Shown here in pieces: positions 1-12,100 of a DNA stretch of 64,000 nt (positions are counted from its first letter, which is position 1; every line of letters begins with the position of its first letter). Both the position numbers and the translations under genes were made by a program. The stretch covers positions 74,302,001 to 74,366,000 of the forward strand of contig CM075351.1 in assembly GCA_037693485.1 (NCBI GenBank), read 5' to 3'. The DNA comes from Kitagawia praeruptora (Eukaryota > Streptophyta > Magnoliopsida > Apiales > Apiaceae). The notes beneath the pieces are model-generated. The model made no database searches and was not told where the DNA came from. It was given only the letters and a program-made list of their open reading frames with translations.

Positions 1-2844
1 AAGACATTGCCGCCAAGAAGGGATGTGGATCACAAGATTGAACTTGAGCCGGGTGCACGGGCACCATCTCAAGCCCCCTAACGTATGGGACCGATGGAGT
101 TGGCTGAATTAAGAAAGTAGTTGGACGAGTTGTTGGAGAGCGGGTTCATTCAACCGTCTAAAGCTCCTTATGGTGCCCCAGTCTTGTTTCAAAAGAAGGC
201 CGATGGGTCATTGCGGATGTGTATAGACTATCGGGCCTTCAACAAGGTAACTATTAAAAATAAGTACCCTGTTCCAAATATTGTTGAGCTGTTTGACAGG
301 CTCTCGAGAGCTAAGTACTTCACGAAGCTGGATCTGAGGTCGGGATATTGGCAAGTCAGAATTGCTGCAGGGGATGAGCCTAAGACCGCATGTGTAACGA
401 GGTATGGGTCTTACGAGTTTCTAGTTCTGCCATTTGGGTTAACAAATGCACCTGCAACGTTCTGTAATTTGATGAATGATGTGCTATATGAGTACCTAGA
501 CCGTTTTGTGGTTGTGTACTAGGATGATATTGTGGTCTATAGTGATAGTCTGGAAGCTCACTTAGAACACTTAAAGTGCATTTTCACTAAACTGCGAGAA
601 CATAGTCTTTATGTCAAAAGGGAGAAGTGTGAGTTCTGCAGGGAGGAGATCCATTTCCTAGGGCATGTGCTGAGCCAAGGAATGGTGAAGATGGACAAGA
701 GGAAAGTCGAGGCCATCATTGATTGGCCTGCCCCGACGAAGGTAGCTGAGTTGAGATCTTTTCTTGGTCTTGCTAACTATTATCGCAAGTTTATTCAGGG
801 ATACTCGAAGAAAGTAAATGTCTTGACAGATTTGCTAAAGAAGGATCATGTTTGGGAATGGAATGATGAGTGTGAAGCGGCATTTGAGGAGCTGAAAGTT
901 GCAGTTGCTTCAGAGCCCGTGCTCAAACTTCAAGATTTTGGGGTGCCATTTGAAGTGCACACTGATGCTTCTGATCGTGCAATTGGTGGAGTGTTGGTTC
1001 AGTTGGGACATCCGGTGGCATATGAAAGTCGAAAGCTAAAAGATGCTGAACAGAGGTACAGTACTCATGAAAAAGAGATGACTGCAGTGGTTCATTGTTT
1101 GGAGGTGTGGAGGCATTACTTGCTGGGTACGGAGTTCGTGGTTTGCACAGACAACGTGGCAAACACTTATTTCAAGACTCAGAAGAAGCTAACCCCAAAG
1201 CAGGCCCGTTGGCAGGAATTTCTGGCTGAATTCGATTTTGTATGGTTACATAAGCCGGGAGCACAAAACCAGGTAGCAGATGCACTGAGCAGAAAGGTGC
1301 AAGAGACTGTGGCATCCATGACAGTGGTGGACACTGAGTTCCTAGAGGAGATCAAAAAGCAGTCAATGAAAGATGCGGTGTATGGTAAACTTGTGGAGGA
1401 AGTGAAGACAGGGGTGGTTCGCAAATATTGGTTGGAGGATGGGTTGCTGTATTGCAAAGGTAGCCGAATTTATGTTCCACATGGGGGAACTCTCCGGCAG
1501 CGAATCTTGAAAGAGTCTCATGATGCTAAGTGGGCAGGACATCCGGGGGTAGCGAGGATGCTAGCATTGTTGAGTAGATCCTACTATTGGCCGAAGATGA
1601 TGGATGACGTTGAGGCATATGTCAAGTCGTGCTTGGTGTGCCAACTTGACAAGACTGAAAGGAAAAAGGAAGCTGGACTTCTACAACCTTTACCTATTCC
1701 AGATAGACCGTGGCAGTCAGTATCTATGGATTTTATTCTTGGGTTGCCTCAGGTGGAGGGAAAGGGGTCAATCTTTGTGGTGGTTGATCGGTTTTCGAAG
1801 TATGCTGTGTTCATTCCTGCGCCGAAGGTGTGTACAGCAGAGATAGCAGCTGGCCTATTCTTTCAGCATGTGGTGAAACATTTTGGGTTGCCAGAGGATA
1901 TCATTAGTGATCGTGATAGCAGGTTCACAGGGCGGTTCTGGACGGCATTGTTTGGGTTTTTGGGAAGTGAGTTGAAGTTCTCTACTGCAAATCATCCCCA
2001 AACAGATGGTCAGACGGAGCGGTTGAATCAGCTACTGGAGGAGTATCTCAGGCACTATGTTTCAGCTAGTCAGAAAAATTGGCTAGAGTTGATGGATGTA
2101 ACACAGTTCTGCTACAACTTACAACAGTCATCGGCGACTGGCAAGAGCCCCTTCGAGGTGATTTTTGGGTTTCAGCCGAGAACCCCAAACGAAGTGGCAA
2201 TTCAGAAATCAGGTGGTGCTTGTCCCGCAGCCTACAGGTATGCATTTGGTAGACAGGAGATGGTCGATGAAGCCAAAGCTAGTTTGGAGAAGGCTGTGTG
2301 GAGGATGAAGAAGTACGCTGATAGAAAGCGTCGCCCCTTAGAATTTGAGGTTGGCGACCAGGTGTTGTTGAAATTGACACCACAGATCTGGAAGAAGATA
2401 AAGTCCAGAAAAATTCACAAGGGGTTAGTTCAGAAGTATGACGGGCCCTTTGAGATAGTGAAGAAAGTAGGCAATGTAGCTTACCGGTTGAAGTTGCCCG
2501 ATAGGTTGAAGATACATCCTACTTTTCATGTGAGTTTCTTGAAGCCATTCCAACCAGACTTACTGCTTGATGGGAGGAAACAGAAGAAAAGAGCACCTCC
2601 AGTGGTCAAGGTACAGTTTGAGAAGAAGATAAAGAAGATTCTGGATCATAATACTCAAGGGATGAGTAAAAAGAACAGAAGGACTGATTATCTAATTCAG
2701 TGGGAAGGCGAGGAAGAAGCTGATGCTACTTGGGATAAAGGTGTGACCTTGTGGCAGTTTGAAGATCAAATTCGGGAATATTGGGATCGCCACTCGATGA
2801 GGACATCGAGCTCTTTTAGTGGGGGTGGTTTGTTAGACCCTTAA
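1..2844 (+). pseudogene. Ty3/gypsy chromovirus pol (RT, RNase H, integrase, chromodomain), broken
   Basis: The reading frame enters from the window edge inside reverse transcriptase, so gag, protease and the 5' LTR lie outside. RT motifs are FTKLDLRSGYWQVRI and LPFGLTNAPATFCNLMN. RNase H follows (VHTDASDRAIGGVL), then the integrase HHCC region (about 1525-1650), the DDE core with MDFILGLP, SDRDSRFTG and HPQTDGQTERLN, and a C-terminal chromodomain (DYLIQWEGEEEADATW), which in this family targets integration to chromatin. Three in-frame stops break it: TAA 79-81, TAG 118-120, and TAG 520-522, which falls on the variable residue of the RT catalytic YxDD box. From 532 to the end at 2844 the frame is open for 770 codons. 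The integrase wording resembles the Galadriel/Reina type of chromovirus; the exact lineage is uncertain. The product would act in reverse transcription and integration, but this copy is dead. Confidence 0.93.
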
Positions 2845-3897
2845 GAGATTTTCATGCCCTAGTGTTGGGTGTAGAGGCGAAGGCGTGCTGGAGGTTCGCA
2901 ATTCAGTCTTGGGCATGAACACTAGGCAAAGTCAAGTATGGGGCTTGACATAAAAACTAAGGCATTGAGATGAAGTGGGCATTTGAGGCACTTACACGGA
3001 TTGGGCTCGTCTAAGACATGAAGCATTCAACCAGGCACAGACATAGAGAATGTGGGCTTGAGCAGAGGCACACTTGGGCTTAGGAGAGTCATGCAGCATG
3101 GCGCAAGGGGAAGAGAGGCAAAGCACGGGCCTGGCCAGCCCAAAGCATTGGGCCTCCGTGACACACATGCGACATGGGAGAAGAGTCTTCGGGTTCAAAT
3201 ACAGTGAGGCAAAGCTGGGCCAGAATTCTATAGTTGGGCAAGGGTTGAAGCAGGATGCATAAGAGACTTGGGCCAAGGTGTAGGGTGTACATAGGCTTAT
3301 CAGATTTGGGATAAGACCATATCTTTGGAGATCATTTCAGAAGAATCAATTAAGGATTGCAATCATCTGCAAGAAGGGAAAGTCAATCAGAATCAAGGAT
3401 TTGATCTGGGTGGATCTTCTATAGAAGGAAAGGCAATCAAGAGGATTGAGGATATCTTGAAGATCTCAAGCAAAGATGGAAAGTAGGGTTGGGCTTAGCC
3501 TAGCCCAAAGCCCGTAAAGCTGCCTATATAAGGAGGAGCTTCTTCATTCTCATTCATTCATTCAGATACACAGAAAACAGTTGTAGAAAGAGTGAGAGCA
3601 TATACAGAGAGAGATAGCATTGTAGTTAGGCTTTCTTGTATTCTAGCAGTTAGTGGGTAGCTGTGCCGACGTGTGGGCAGCAGGCCTAGATTGTTAGTCC
3701 TTTTTGTTGAAGTAATAAAAAGGTTGGGGATTCCCCGTAACTCTGTCTTCGTTTATCTTGTGGTTATCACTAACCTTCTTTGCAGGCACAAAGGTTAGTT
3801 GCGCATTGCTAGCCAGACTCTTGGTTGAGGAGTTGGCGCATCACTAGGCGACAAGTTTGTGAAAAAATTTCGCGCTTCCGCACGCCTACGTGACACA
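2831..3897 (+). repeat. Probable 3' LTR of the chromovirus element
   Basis: A G-rich polypurine stretch (about 2817-2828) precedes a TGTTAGACCC start at 2831, and the sequence ends near TGACACA at 3897. Inside are a TATA box (3525-3531), a pyrimidine-rich leader after it, and an AATAAA signal at 3714-3719, the U3-R-U5 order of an LTR. The pol stop codon at 2842-2844 lies inside the LTR, which is known in some chromoviruses. Both ends are inferred from TG/CA and polypurine rules, because the partner LTR is outside the window. Confidence 0.65.
3525..3531 (+). promoter_or_regulatory. LTR TATA box
   Basis: TATATAA lies in the 3' LTR about 185 bp upstream of an AATAAA signal. A run of CATTCATTCATTC and then purine-rich leader sequence follows, consistent with a transcription start shortly after. 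Confidence 0.6.
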
Positions 3898-3948
3898 TAC
3901 TCACTAACCAAACTATTAATGTTTCGGCTTTTTTATATTTTACCTGAA

Positions 3949-4174
3949 AAGGAAATTACTTAGTTATTGAAAAATAGAAAAGGTAATATGTTTAACCTGA
4001 AAAGGGAAATTGATTAGTAAAGGAGAAATTTTAGTTATATAAAATATAAAAGTTATAAATAAAGGAAATTATTTAGTTATTGAAAAATTGAAAAGGTAAT
4101 AAATTTAACTTAAATGGAAATTAATTAGTAAGGGAGAAATTTTGTTAGATAAAATATAAAAGATATAAATTGAT
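3949..4174 (+). repeat. Imperfect 113-bp tandem duplication
   Basis: Two adjacent units of about 113 bp (roughly 3949-4061 and 4062-4174) share blocks such as GGAAATT.CTTAGTTATTG, GAAAAGGTAAT and ATAAAATATAAAAG.TATAAAT in the same order. The divergence suggests an old local duplication. No coding potential is seen. Confidence 0.75.
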
Positions 4175-4639
4175 TAGTTAGGATGGATTTTATCTGTAAT
4201 TACGTCTTTCATCCATGCATTACGTCTTTGAGCCATTCGGGAGACTGCAAGAAAAGATGGACTTGGACATGGGATTTGGCCCGCCAATTCCACAACTCCT
4301 TGTCACTCCAATTCCAGTCGACGAACATGGCATGGTTCTAGGTTTCGCTCCGGTGGACAATGTCGTTGTGACTGTTGCCGTTCAGGACCTAGGATCGGTT
4401 AATGGTGGTGATGACCACTGAGCCATTTGTATGGTCTTTTGTTTTCACAACCCTGGATACTTCGTATCCCTCTTTTCTTTCCAACTTTTGTAATCCTGCT
4501 TGTTCTGCAGGTCTCTAGGTTGCTTTCTTTCTGTTTGTGTTATTGGCCCATTTCTATGGGGTTGTTTGGGTCGGTTGGGCTTCGTGACTTTGTCCCGAAG
4601 TGTTTCCAACATATTAATGAAAATTTTAATTATAAAAAA
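4175..4639 (+). other. Unassigned segment ending in an A-rich tail, possible non-LTR element 3' end
   Basis: A 68-codon open stretch (4215-4421) has no similarity I recognise. It is followed by T-rich 3'UTR-like sequence and an A-rich end (AATGAAAATTTTAATTATAAAAAA), into which copia element C1 inserted. The run of A continues on the far side of C1 (13844-13850). The shape fits the 3' end of a LINE with a poly(A) tail, but no reverse transcriptase domain is present to prove it. Confidence 0.3.
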
Positions 4640-6171
4640 TGTTAGTGTAGGTGCCCTAGAGGCAATACATTGTTTATTTTGATAAACCTTTATGTCATTT
4701 AATTATTTAATAAATGTATTTATTATGACTTTAATTACTGCGATATATTTGTTAGCATAATAAATGTCCTTAGAATAATGATACACATTATATAGTTTAA
4801 GTATTTAACTTGAACTTGAGATTATATAATATATCATATTCTTAAAGGTCCCTAGTCGAGTATTATTATATAGGACAATAATAATACATAAATAGACTAG
4901 TATGTTGTTGACTGATAACCACATCTCATTGGTTATAAGTATGGAGATACTAAAGTCAAAACATAGGTACATGTAAGGGTACATGGCACTGGACAGACCC
5001 ACCGTGAGATTCTTCATGTTAATAAAGTCATAAGAAAGACTCACAGTGATAATGGTGTAATGATCCTTTGACTTGAGATCATTATATTTCTATACGAGGA
5101 TAATATACTTTGACTACATTAAAAGTTACCTTTGACCGGGTGATGATAAAAGTGGACATCGGGTATATTGTGAATCGTATGAGAAATATGAATGATAGAT
5201 AAAGGATTTAACCCTCCTATCAGATAGGAGAGATATTATTGGCCTCTTGATTGAGTGAGACTATAAAATGCATGGCCGTGCTCAAATAGTGATTTGTTTT
5301 AATAGTCTACTCATGGATCAAGTAAACCCGGATTAAATTATGAAGAGGATGACATGAAACATGCCTCGAGTTTAATCTATAATATTTGGTTAAAGGGATT
5401 ATATTACACGGGAACATTAATCACAAAAGGTTTTATCGAATCACGATTTAATTATTATTTAATTGGGTAGCAATGATGTATTACTAGATGCCGCTCATTG
5501 TTTATAATTTTATTAGAGAATAAAATTATTGCCAATTAAATGATAGCCTACAGGGTCACACACATAGAACATTTTAAGGAAGAATTAATTTAAATTATGA
5601 ATTTAAATTAATTAAATGATTAGTTGTATTTTATTATATTAATTAAGTGGGACTTAATTAAGATATAATAAAATACAAATGAGATATGATTTTAATAATT
5701 AAGTATGACTTAATTATTATTTATTTAAATAATAGGATTTGATTCTATTATTTAATTAATCAAACTTGGGCTAGGTTTTTAGTTGGGCTTTTACCTTACA
5801 CTATCATATAAATATATGATGATAGGTAAAGAAGGTAATTTTTTTTTGTACGACAAAAATAATCCCCAGCCGCTTGAACCAAAACCTAAAAAGAAGATCT
5901 CATATTTTCATTGGAGGCTAGTACCTCCCTTCCAATCAAGAATCGTTCTTGGAGTGTTCGTGTGGATACCGTAGAGGAGACTTCGAAGAGGAGCACTCAA
6001 CGATCGTGAAAGCTTGGATCTCCATTAGACATACAATCGTAAAGCTTCTTTAAGGTAAATCATCAATCTCCGAATTAAATATCATGTTTTTGCATGGATC
6101 CTGCGGTAGGGTTTCGATAATTATTGTTTTTGTTTTAATTTTCCGCTGCGTTTGATGCTCGAAACCCTTCG
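4640..6171 (+). repeat. 5' LTR of copia C1
   Basis: It starts TGTTAGTGTAGG and ends ...AAACCCTTCG, where the 3' copy ends ...CCCTTCA, so the terminal CA has become CG here. It is identical in length to 12312-13843 and differs at about six sites (for example near 4698, 5130, 5555, 5982 and 6056). Short open stretches inside both LTRs are not genes. Confidence 0.95.
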
Positions 6172-6172
6172 A

Positions 6173-6184
6173 TGACATCAGAGC
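6173..6184 (+). other. Primer binding site of copia C1
   Basis: TGACATCAGAGC, one base after the 5' LTR, closely matches TGGTATCAGAGC, the usual plant copia site complementary to the 3' end of initiator methionine tRNA. The GT to AC difference would weaken priming. Confidence 0.75.
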
Positions 6185-8405
6185 TACTTGCAAAAACGTT
6201 TTAATTCGGTTATATGTTACAGTTTTGATATATATACGAGCATGTTTGATGATTGTCATATATGATGCGTTGATTTTGATATATATGTATAAACCGTATG
6301 TTAATGATGATTGGGATGATCAAATGATCATATAATCTGTATGTATATTGATATATACATGATTTTTGTTTGTTCATGATATGGGGATTGTATACGATAC
6401 GATTTCTGTATACGTTGCGCAGATCTGGTGAAATCTGTGTCCAGTGTCCGATTTTCGCAAACGATATGTGTTTTCTGACTGGAAACGAGCGTCTGAACAA
6501 AACTGATACCATAGGTATCACCGACTCGTCTGTAAGGCGTTTAACGCCGTTTAGTGCATGAAAAACGCGATTTATTGTTTTCAGAATTTGATTCTGATTT
6601 TCTGATTTTTGCGTTATATGATTTCTTTGATTGGATCATCTGAAATATGATATGGTATAACATGATTAGATAATATGACATGTTATTTAATTGTTACTTG
6701 AGCATGGTGGATGGTTATGGCCTTGAGACCCATAGGATAGAGGTTTTTGTTTATGGTTTGGTTTCTAAATACGACTTGCATGTCGTCACTCCTTGTAATG
6801 ATTAAATCTCGAATGTAACTCGAGTTCTCCTTGTAAGTATATTAGTATAGTTGTTTTGTTTATGTAATGTACATGAATACATGAAGACAAGCAAGCAAGG
6901 AGGCGATCCAAGGAGGCATTGTAGCAGCAAAGAAGAAGACATGTAATAGTATAGTAATTTAAACCACCCATAGATTGTCCTTGATCCTTTCATTAGCTTG
7001 AAAGGATCATATAGGATAAAGGCCATAACCAATCACGTTTACATAATGCACTTACTTTACATATGATGTATGAATGTATGTGTAGGATACATAGAAATGC
7101 ATGCTTTAATTAGATTAATCATGTATGAATGAATGTATTAGATACATCACCCATGCCATGCCTGCTTAATCAAGATAAAATCTGTAACGATTCAAGATTT
7201 TAAAATTAACAAACGATCATGAGATTCTTGTGTTTTTAAAATATGGATTTTAAAGCACGGAACTAAATATGGATTTTGATATCTAAAATTTGGGATTTTC
7301 TGTCAAAAACGGATATGCGTATTCGTAAGGTTGATGGGTTTTAAGTGTGACCTTTGGTATCCTCTATCTACCTGGGAAATGAACAATTTAGGATGTCAAT
7401 ATGAAATATTTGGTTCAAGGAAAAATTGAGGATCTCTTTATGATGTGATCATGATCGTTATAATTTTTCTAAATCCCTTAACAAAGTATTAAGTTTTAAT
7501 CAGATGCTTTCCAATGAATGAACACTCATCGAATCCTAGATCGATAAGGGGAAGGGCTGTCAGTGGCAGGGGACTCCTATCTATCGTGGTAAGATGCGAC
7601 GAATATAAACGGTTATATTCGGCCGTTGGATCATTGGGTCAAACTTAACTAAGTCGTCATAATAAGGTGAAAATAAACGGTTATATTCGACCATTATGAA
7701 CTTAGAAGCATAGAGTTTGGTTAAAATCTATACATCAATCCGCAATATTAGTACCCGCTCTCCAATCCGAGTGGTTAATAATGCACGTAAGTATGATGAT
7801 ATTGGGCTATGCAGCTCTTTTATGTGGATCATTATTATCAGTAGCACTTCTGGTCCTTACATTTCGAAAAAACATAATTTTTTTTGTAAGAGGAATACTT
7901 TTTTATTAAAACTAAACGAGGAACTTTCTTTTGGTGAAATACAATACATAAGTGAAAGAAACAATTTTTTAGGAAATTCTTCTTTTTTTTCTGCTAACAA
8001 TTATTACAGGTCCCAATTGATTCACCAGTTGGATTATTGGAGTTATCGTGTGATTAGTCTAGGTTTTCTCTTTTTAACTATAGGTATTCTTTCAGGAAGA
8101 TTAGAACAATGGTTGTTCACCAAACTATCCAAGAATTATATATGATATAATTGACAATGGTTGTCTACCTAAATAATCATTTTTAAGGACTTCCAGTGGT
8201 TGACTTAAAACATGACGAAATATGGATCTTGGCTCACTAGAAAGAATTATGGGATATACTTTCCGAATTGATAGTAAGGGCTATTAATTTGATAAAAATA
8301 GTGGGAGATATATTATGAATATATCATAATCATTTGAACATAATAATTGATAACTCAGACAATCTAATGTTTATTTTGTGCTTTTAACATTGTAGATACT
8401 AAGAA
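6185..8405 (+). other. Long untranslated leader of copia C1
   Basis: About 2.2 kb separate the primer site from the gag start. A 27-bp direct repeat around ATAAACGGTTATATTCG occurs at 7601-7627 and again at 7669-7695, 68 bp apart. The plastid-derived block 7730-8097 lies just after it. No retroelement ORF is evident. The leader would hold packaging and primer-related sequences, but none can be named from sequence alone. Confidence 0.7.
7730..8097 (+). pseudogene. ccsA: Plastid ccsA gene fragment carried inside copia C1
   Basis: Read from 7730, the DNA encodes a stretch of the chloroplast cytochrome c biogenesis protein CcsA: IHQSAILVPALQSEWL, MHVSMMILGYAALLCGSLLS, VALLVLTFRKN. After a run of eight T the match continues in another frame with ELSFGEIQYISERNNF, NYYRSQLIHQLDYWSYR and VISLGFLFLTIGILSG. 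This covers roughly the middle third of the approximately 320-residue family. In plastids CcsA helps attach heme to c-type cytochromes. Here it is a piece without a start, shifted at the T run, and it stops matching right after ILSG, where the true gene continues with AVWANEAWG. It must be plastid DNA moved to the nucleus and taken into the retrotransposon. Confidence 0.9.
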
Positions 8406-8887
8406 ATGGCAAACAAAATAAACTCTCTATCCGTTCGATCAATCCTTGAGAAGGATAAACTGACAGGAGGAAATAACTTCCTAGACTGGCAGAGGAATTT
8501 GAGGATTGTCCTCAGGCAGGAGCGCAAGCTTCATGCCATTGACATCCCTCCGCCAGGTCCCCTTCCTGAGGGCGCTACTGTTGAGGAACGAGCGGCCCAC
8601 ACAAAGGATAAGAATGATGCAAATGATGTTGCATGTCTTATGTTGGCAACTATGAGTGCTGAGCTTCAAAGGTAGCATATGCATATGGATGCATACACTA
8701 CCTATGAGCACTTGCAAAGCATGTTTGCAAGCCAAACTCGTCAAGAAAGGATCAACACGAGTAAGTCATTTTTAATTGCAAACAAGGGGCAAGTGAACCA
8801 GTTGATAAGGGTGAATGTCATTACTGTAAGAAAACTGGTCACTGGAAAAGAAAATGTTCAGTTTACTTGGATGATCTGAAGAAGAAG
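8406..8887 (+). pseudogene. Copia C1 gag, truncated and broken
   Basis: ATG at 8406 opens a copia capsid-type protein (MANKINSLSVRSILEKDKL, then NNFLDWQRNLRIVL). A TAG at 8673-8675 follows AELQR, where relatives have Gln. The frame then continues with MDAYTTYEHLQSMFASQ to about 8790. The expected middle of gag is missing: the sequence passes within a few dozen bases to the CCHC zinc knuckle (8816-8857, CHYCKKTGHWKRKC) in another frame. Gag would form the particle and bind RNA. This copy cannot make a full protein. Confidence 0.88.
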
Positions 8888-9185
8888 CACTACAAGAAAA
8901 GGGTCAATAGACATCAGTTTCTGGCTGATGTCTATGTTATTTTGGATGTGATGTCTAGGTGGGAGATGTCTATTCTAGACATCAGTCAGAAACTGATGTC
9001 TATTCTAACATAGACATCAGTTTTTCATTCAATACACATCAGTTGTTCTACAAAATAGATTAGATATAATTAATTTTATAAACAACTTGCATGCCTTATA
9101 TTCTAGAAAACATATAATCAACTAAGTTATTTTTCACATACACATCACTTCCTTTCTTTGGAAAAGATGTCTATAGTTATCTTAG
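8888..9185 (+). mobile_element. Small CACTA-like insertion or remnant in copia gag (E1)
   Basis: The copia frame reads ...YLDDLKKK and resumes at 9186 with AQQASTSGI. Between them lie 298 bp that begin CACTACAAGAAAA, the typical CACTA terminus. The motif AGACATCAGTTTCTG occurs repeatedly in both orientations (8917-9020), as in CACTA subterminal regions. AAG stands on both sides (8885-8887 and 9186-9188), the right size for a 3-bp target duplication. The right end does not finish with the expected TAGTG, so this copy is decayed or truncated there. Confidence 0.65.
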
Positions 9186-12100
9186 AAGGCTCAACAAGCT
9201 TCTACTTCAGGTATATATATTATAGAAGTCAATATGTCTACTTCTACATCTTGGGTATTGGATACTGGATGTGCTTCTCACATTTGTTTAAATGTGTGGG
9301 AGCTGCAGAGAAGTAGGACATTGGCTAAGGGAGAAGTAGACCTACGAGTTGGCAATGGAGCAAAAGTTGCTGCTTTGGCTGTAGGCACTTATTATCTATC
9401 TTTGCCCTCTGGGCTTGTTTTAGAACTTGATAACTGTTTTACATGCCTGCGATTTGCAGAAACATTATTTCGGTTTCTTGTTTGGACAAGAAAGGTTTTT
9501 CATTTATAATAAGGAACAACAGTTGTTCTTTTGCTTTGAATGATTTGACCTATGGTGTTGCACGTTTGTTTAATGGTTTATATGTGCTTGATTTAGATAA
9601 TCCTGTCTATAATATAGAAAACAAACGACTTAAAATTAATGACTCAAATCATACATACCTCTGGCATTGTCGTCTAGGCCATATAAATGAGAAACACATA
9701 TCCAAATTACATAAAGATGGATACTTAGATAAATTTGATTTTGAATCATACCAAGAATGCGAATCTTGTTTGCTTGGTAAGATGACCAAAGCCCCTTTCA
9801 CTGGTAAGGGTCAAAGGGCCACTGAACGTCTGGAGCTTATACATAGTGATGTATGTGGCCCAATGCGTGTGATGGCTAGAGGAGGCTACTACTACTTCAT
9901 AACATTTACTGATGATTACAGTAGATATGGATATGTAAATCTTATGAAGAATAAATCCGATTCTTTTGAAAAGTTCAAAGAATATAAGGCTGAAGTAAAG
10001 AAGCAAATTGGCGGAGGTGCAAGTATTAAGATCTTACGATCCGATCGTGGGGGTGAATACTTAAGCACCGAATTTAAAGAATATTTAAAAGAGTGTGGTA
10101 TTGTATCACAACTCACTCCGCCAGGAACACCTCAATGGAATGGAGTTTCAGAGAGGAGAAATCGTACCCTGTTGGGCATGGTGCGATTGATGATGAGTCA
10201 TGCAGATCTTCCAATTAGTTTCTGGGGTCACGCTCTAGAAACAGCGGCTTTCACACTTAACCGTGTTCCTACTAAGAAGGTTCAAAAGACTCCATATGAG
10301 ATATGGGAGGAGAAACGGTCAGGCATGAACTTTATGAAAGTTTGGGGATGCAAGGCGTTTGTGAAACGTCAAGTATCAGATAAGCTTGGACCTAAATCCG
10401 AAGAGTGCATATTTGTGGGATACCCTAAAGAAACAAAGGCGTATTATTTTTATAGTCCCTCTGAGCAGAAAGTGTTTATTGCTCGAGATGCTGTCTTTAT
10501 GGAAAGAGATTTTGTTTCCAAAAGAAACAGTGGGAGAACTATAGATCTCGATGAAGATCGAGAACCGCAAAATAGCATTGAACCTGAAGTGGAACAGGAG
10601 CAGGATAATGCTCAAGAAACACAGGTTGTTCGTAGATCTGGTAGAATTCGCCATGAGCCAGAGAGATGTGGATTTCTCTTGACTCAATGTGGTGATTTGA
10701 TGCTCATAGATGAAGATGAGCCTCTCACATACCAAGATGCTATGAACAATCCAGACTCTAAGAGATGGCTAGAAGCCATGAAATCCGAGATGGATTCCAT
10801 GTACGAAAACCAAGTATGGACTTTGGTTGATCCACCCGAAGGGGTAAAACCCGTAGGGTGCAAATGGGTTTTCAAAAGAAAAACTGACGTGGATGGAAAT
10901 GTTCAGACCTACAAAGCAAGGCTGGTTGCAAAAGGTTTCAAACAAATTCATGGTATTGACTATGATGAAACTTTCTCACCAGTGGCTATGGTCAAGTCCA
11001 TAAGGATTTTGCTTGCAATTGAAGCATTCCATGATTATGAAATCTGGTAAATGGATGTCAAAACACCCTTCCTTAATGGAAGCCTTGAAGAGGATGTGTA
11101 CATGACACAACCTGAAGGTTTTGTCGATCCAAGGAATGTTGGCAAGGTATGTAAATTACGTCGATCCATTTATGGATTGAAGCAAGCCTCTAGGAGATGG
11201 AATATCCGTTTTGATGAAATAGTCAAAGAGTATGGCTTTGTTCAAAACAAAGATGAACCTTGTGTTTACAAGAAGGTTAGTGGGAGCCATGTGGCATTCA
11301 TAGTATTATATATTGATGATATACTACTAATGGGGAATGACATACCTTCTCTAAAGGCTGTTAAGACTTGGTTACGGAGCAAGTTCTCTATGAAAGACTT
11401 AGGAGATGCATCCTACATTCTAGGAATGAGGATCTATAGGGATAGATCTAGAAGGATGATCGGTCTAAGTCAGAGTACATACATTGATAAGGTTTTGCAT
11501 CGTTTTGGTATGCAAAATGCGAAAAGGGGATGTGTCCCCGTGTCTCAAGGGATAACGATCTCTAAAGACCAGTGTCCGAAATCATTGGATGATAAGGACA
11601 ACATGAGGAAAGTTCCATATGCCTCAGCAATTGGATCTATCATGTATGCAATGGTATGTACTCGTCCTGATGTCTCGTATGCTTTGAGCATGACGAGCAT
11701 ACACCAGTCTAATCCAAGTGAAGGTCACTGGACGGTAGTCAAGGATATTCTTAAGTACCTGAAAAGGACTAAAGATTTATTCTTGGTGTATGGAGGAGAG
11801 GAGAAACTGGTTGTAAAAAGTTACACCGATGCAAGTTTCCAAATAGACAGGGATGATACTGTATCATAGTCTGGTTTTTGTTTTGTCTAAACGGAGGTAC
11901 TGTAAGCTAGAAGAGTTCATAGCAAGAAACAGTCGCTGTTTCTACAATGGAGGCTGAGTACATTGCAGCTTGTGAAGCGGCAAAGGAAGATGTTTGGATT
12001 CGAAAATTCATTACTGAATTGGGAGTGGTTCCATCGATCGCAGATCCCATAGACAAGTACTGCGATGATAATGGAGCCATTGCACAGGCTAAAGAACCTA

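Noticed and set aside
511..540. Programmed readthrough of TAG in the chromovirus RT
   Set aside because: Two more stops occur upstream, and plant chromoviruses are not known to place a readthrough stop in the YxDD box. Decay is simpler.
4805..5044. Minus-strand 79-codon frame in the 5' LTR, repeated in the 3' LTR (12477-12716)
   Set aside because: It lies inside both LTRs of C1 with no protein-like composition. Its identity between copies reflects LTR identity.
7717..8145. A 142-codon frame as an extra gene of copia C1
   Set aside because: Its N-terminal part is out of frame plastid ccsA and its C-terminal part in-frame ccsA. It is explained by the plastid insertion.
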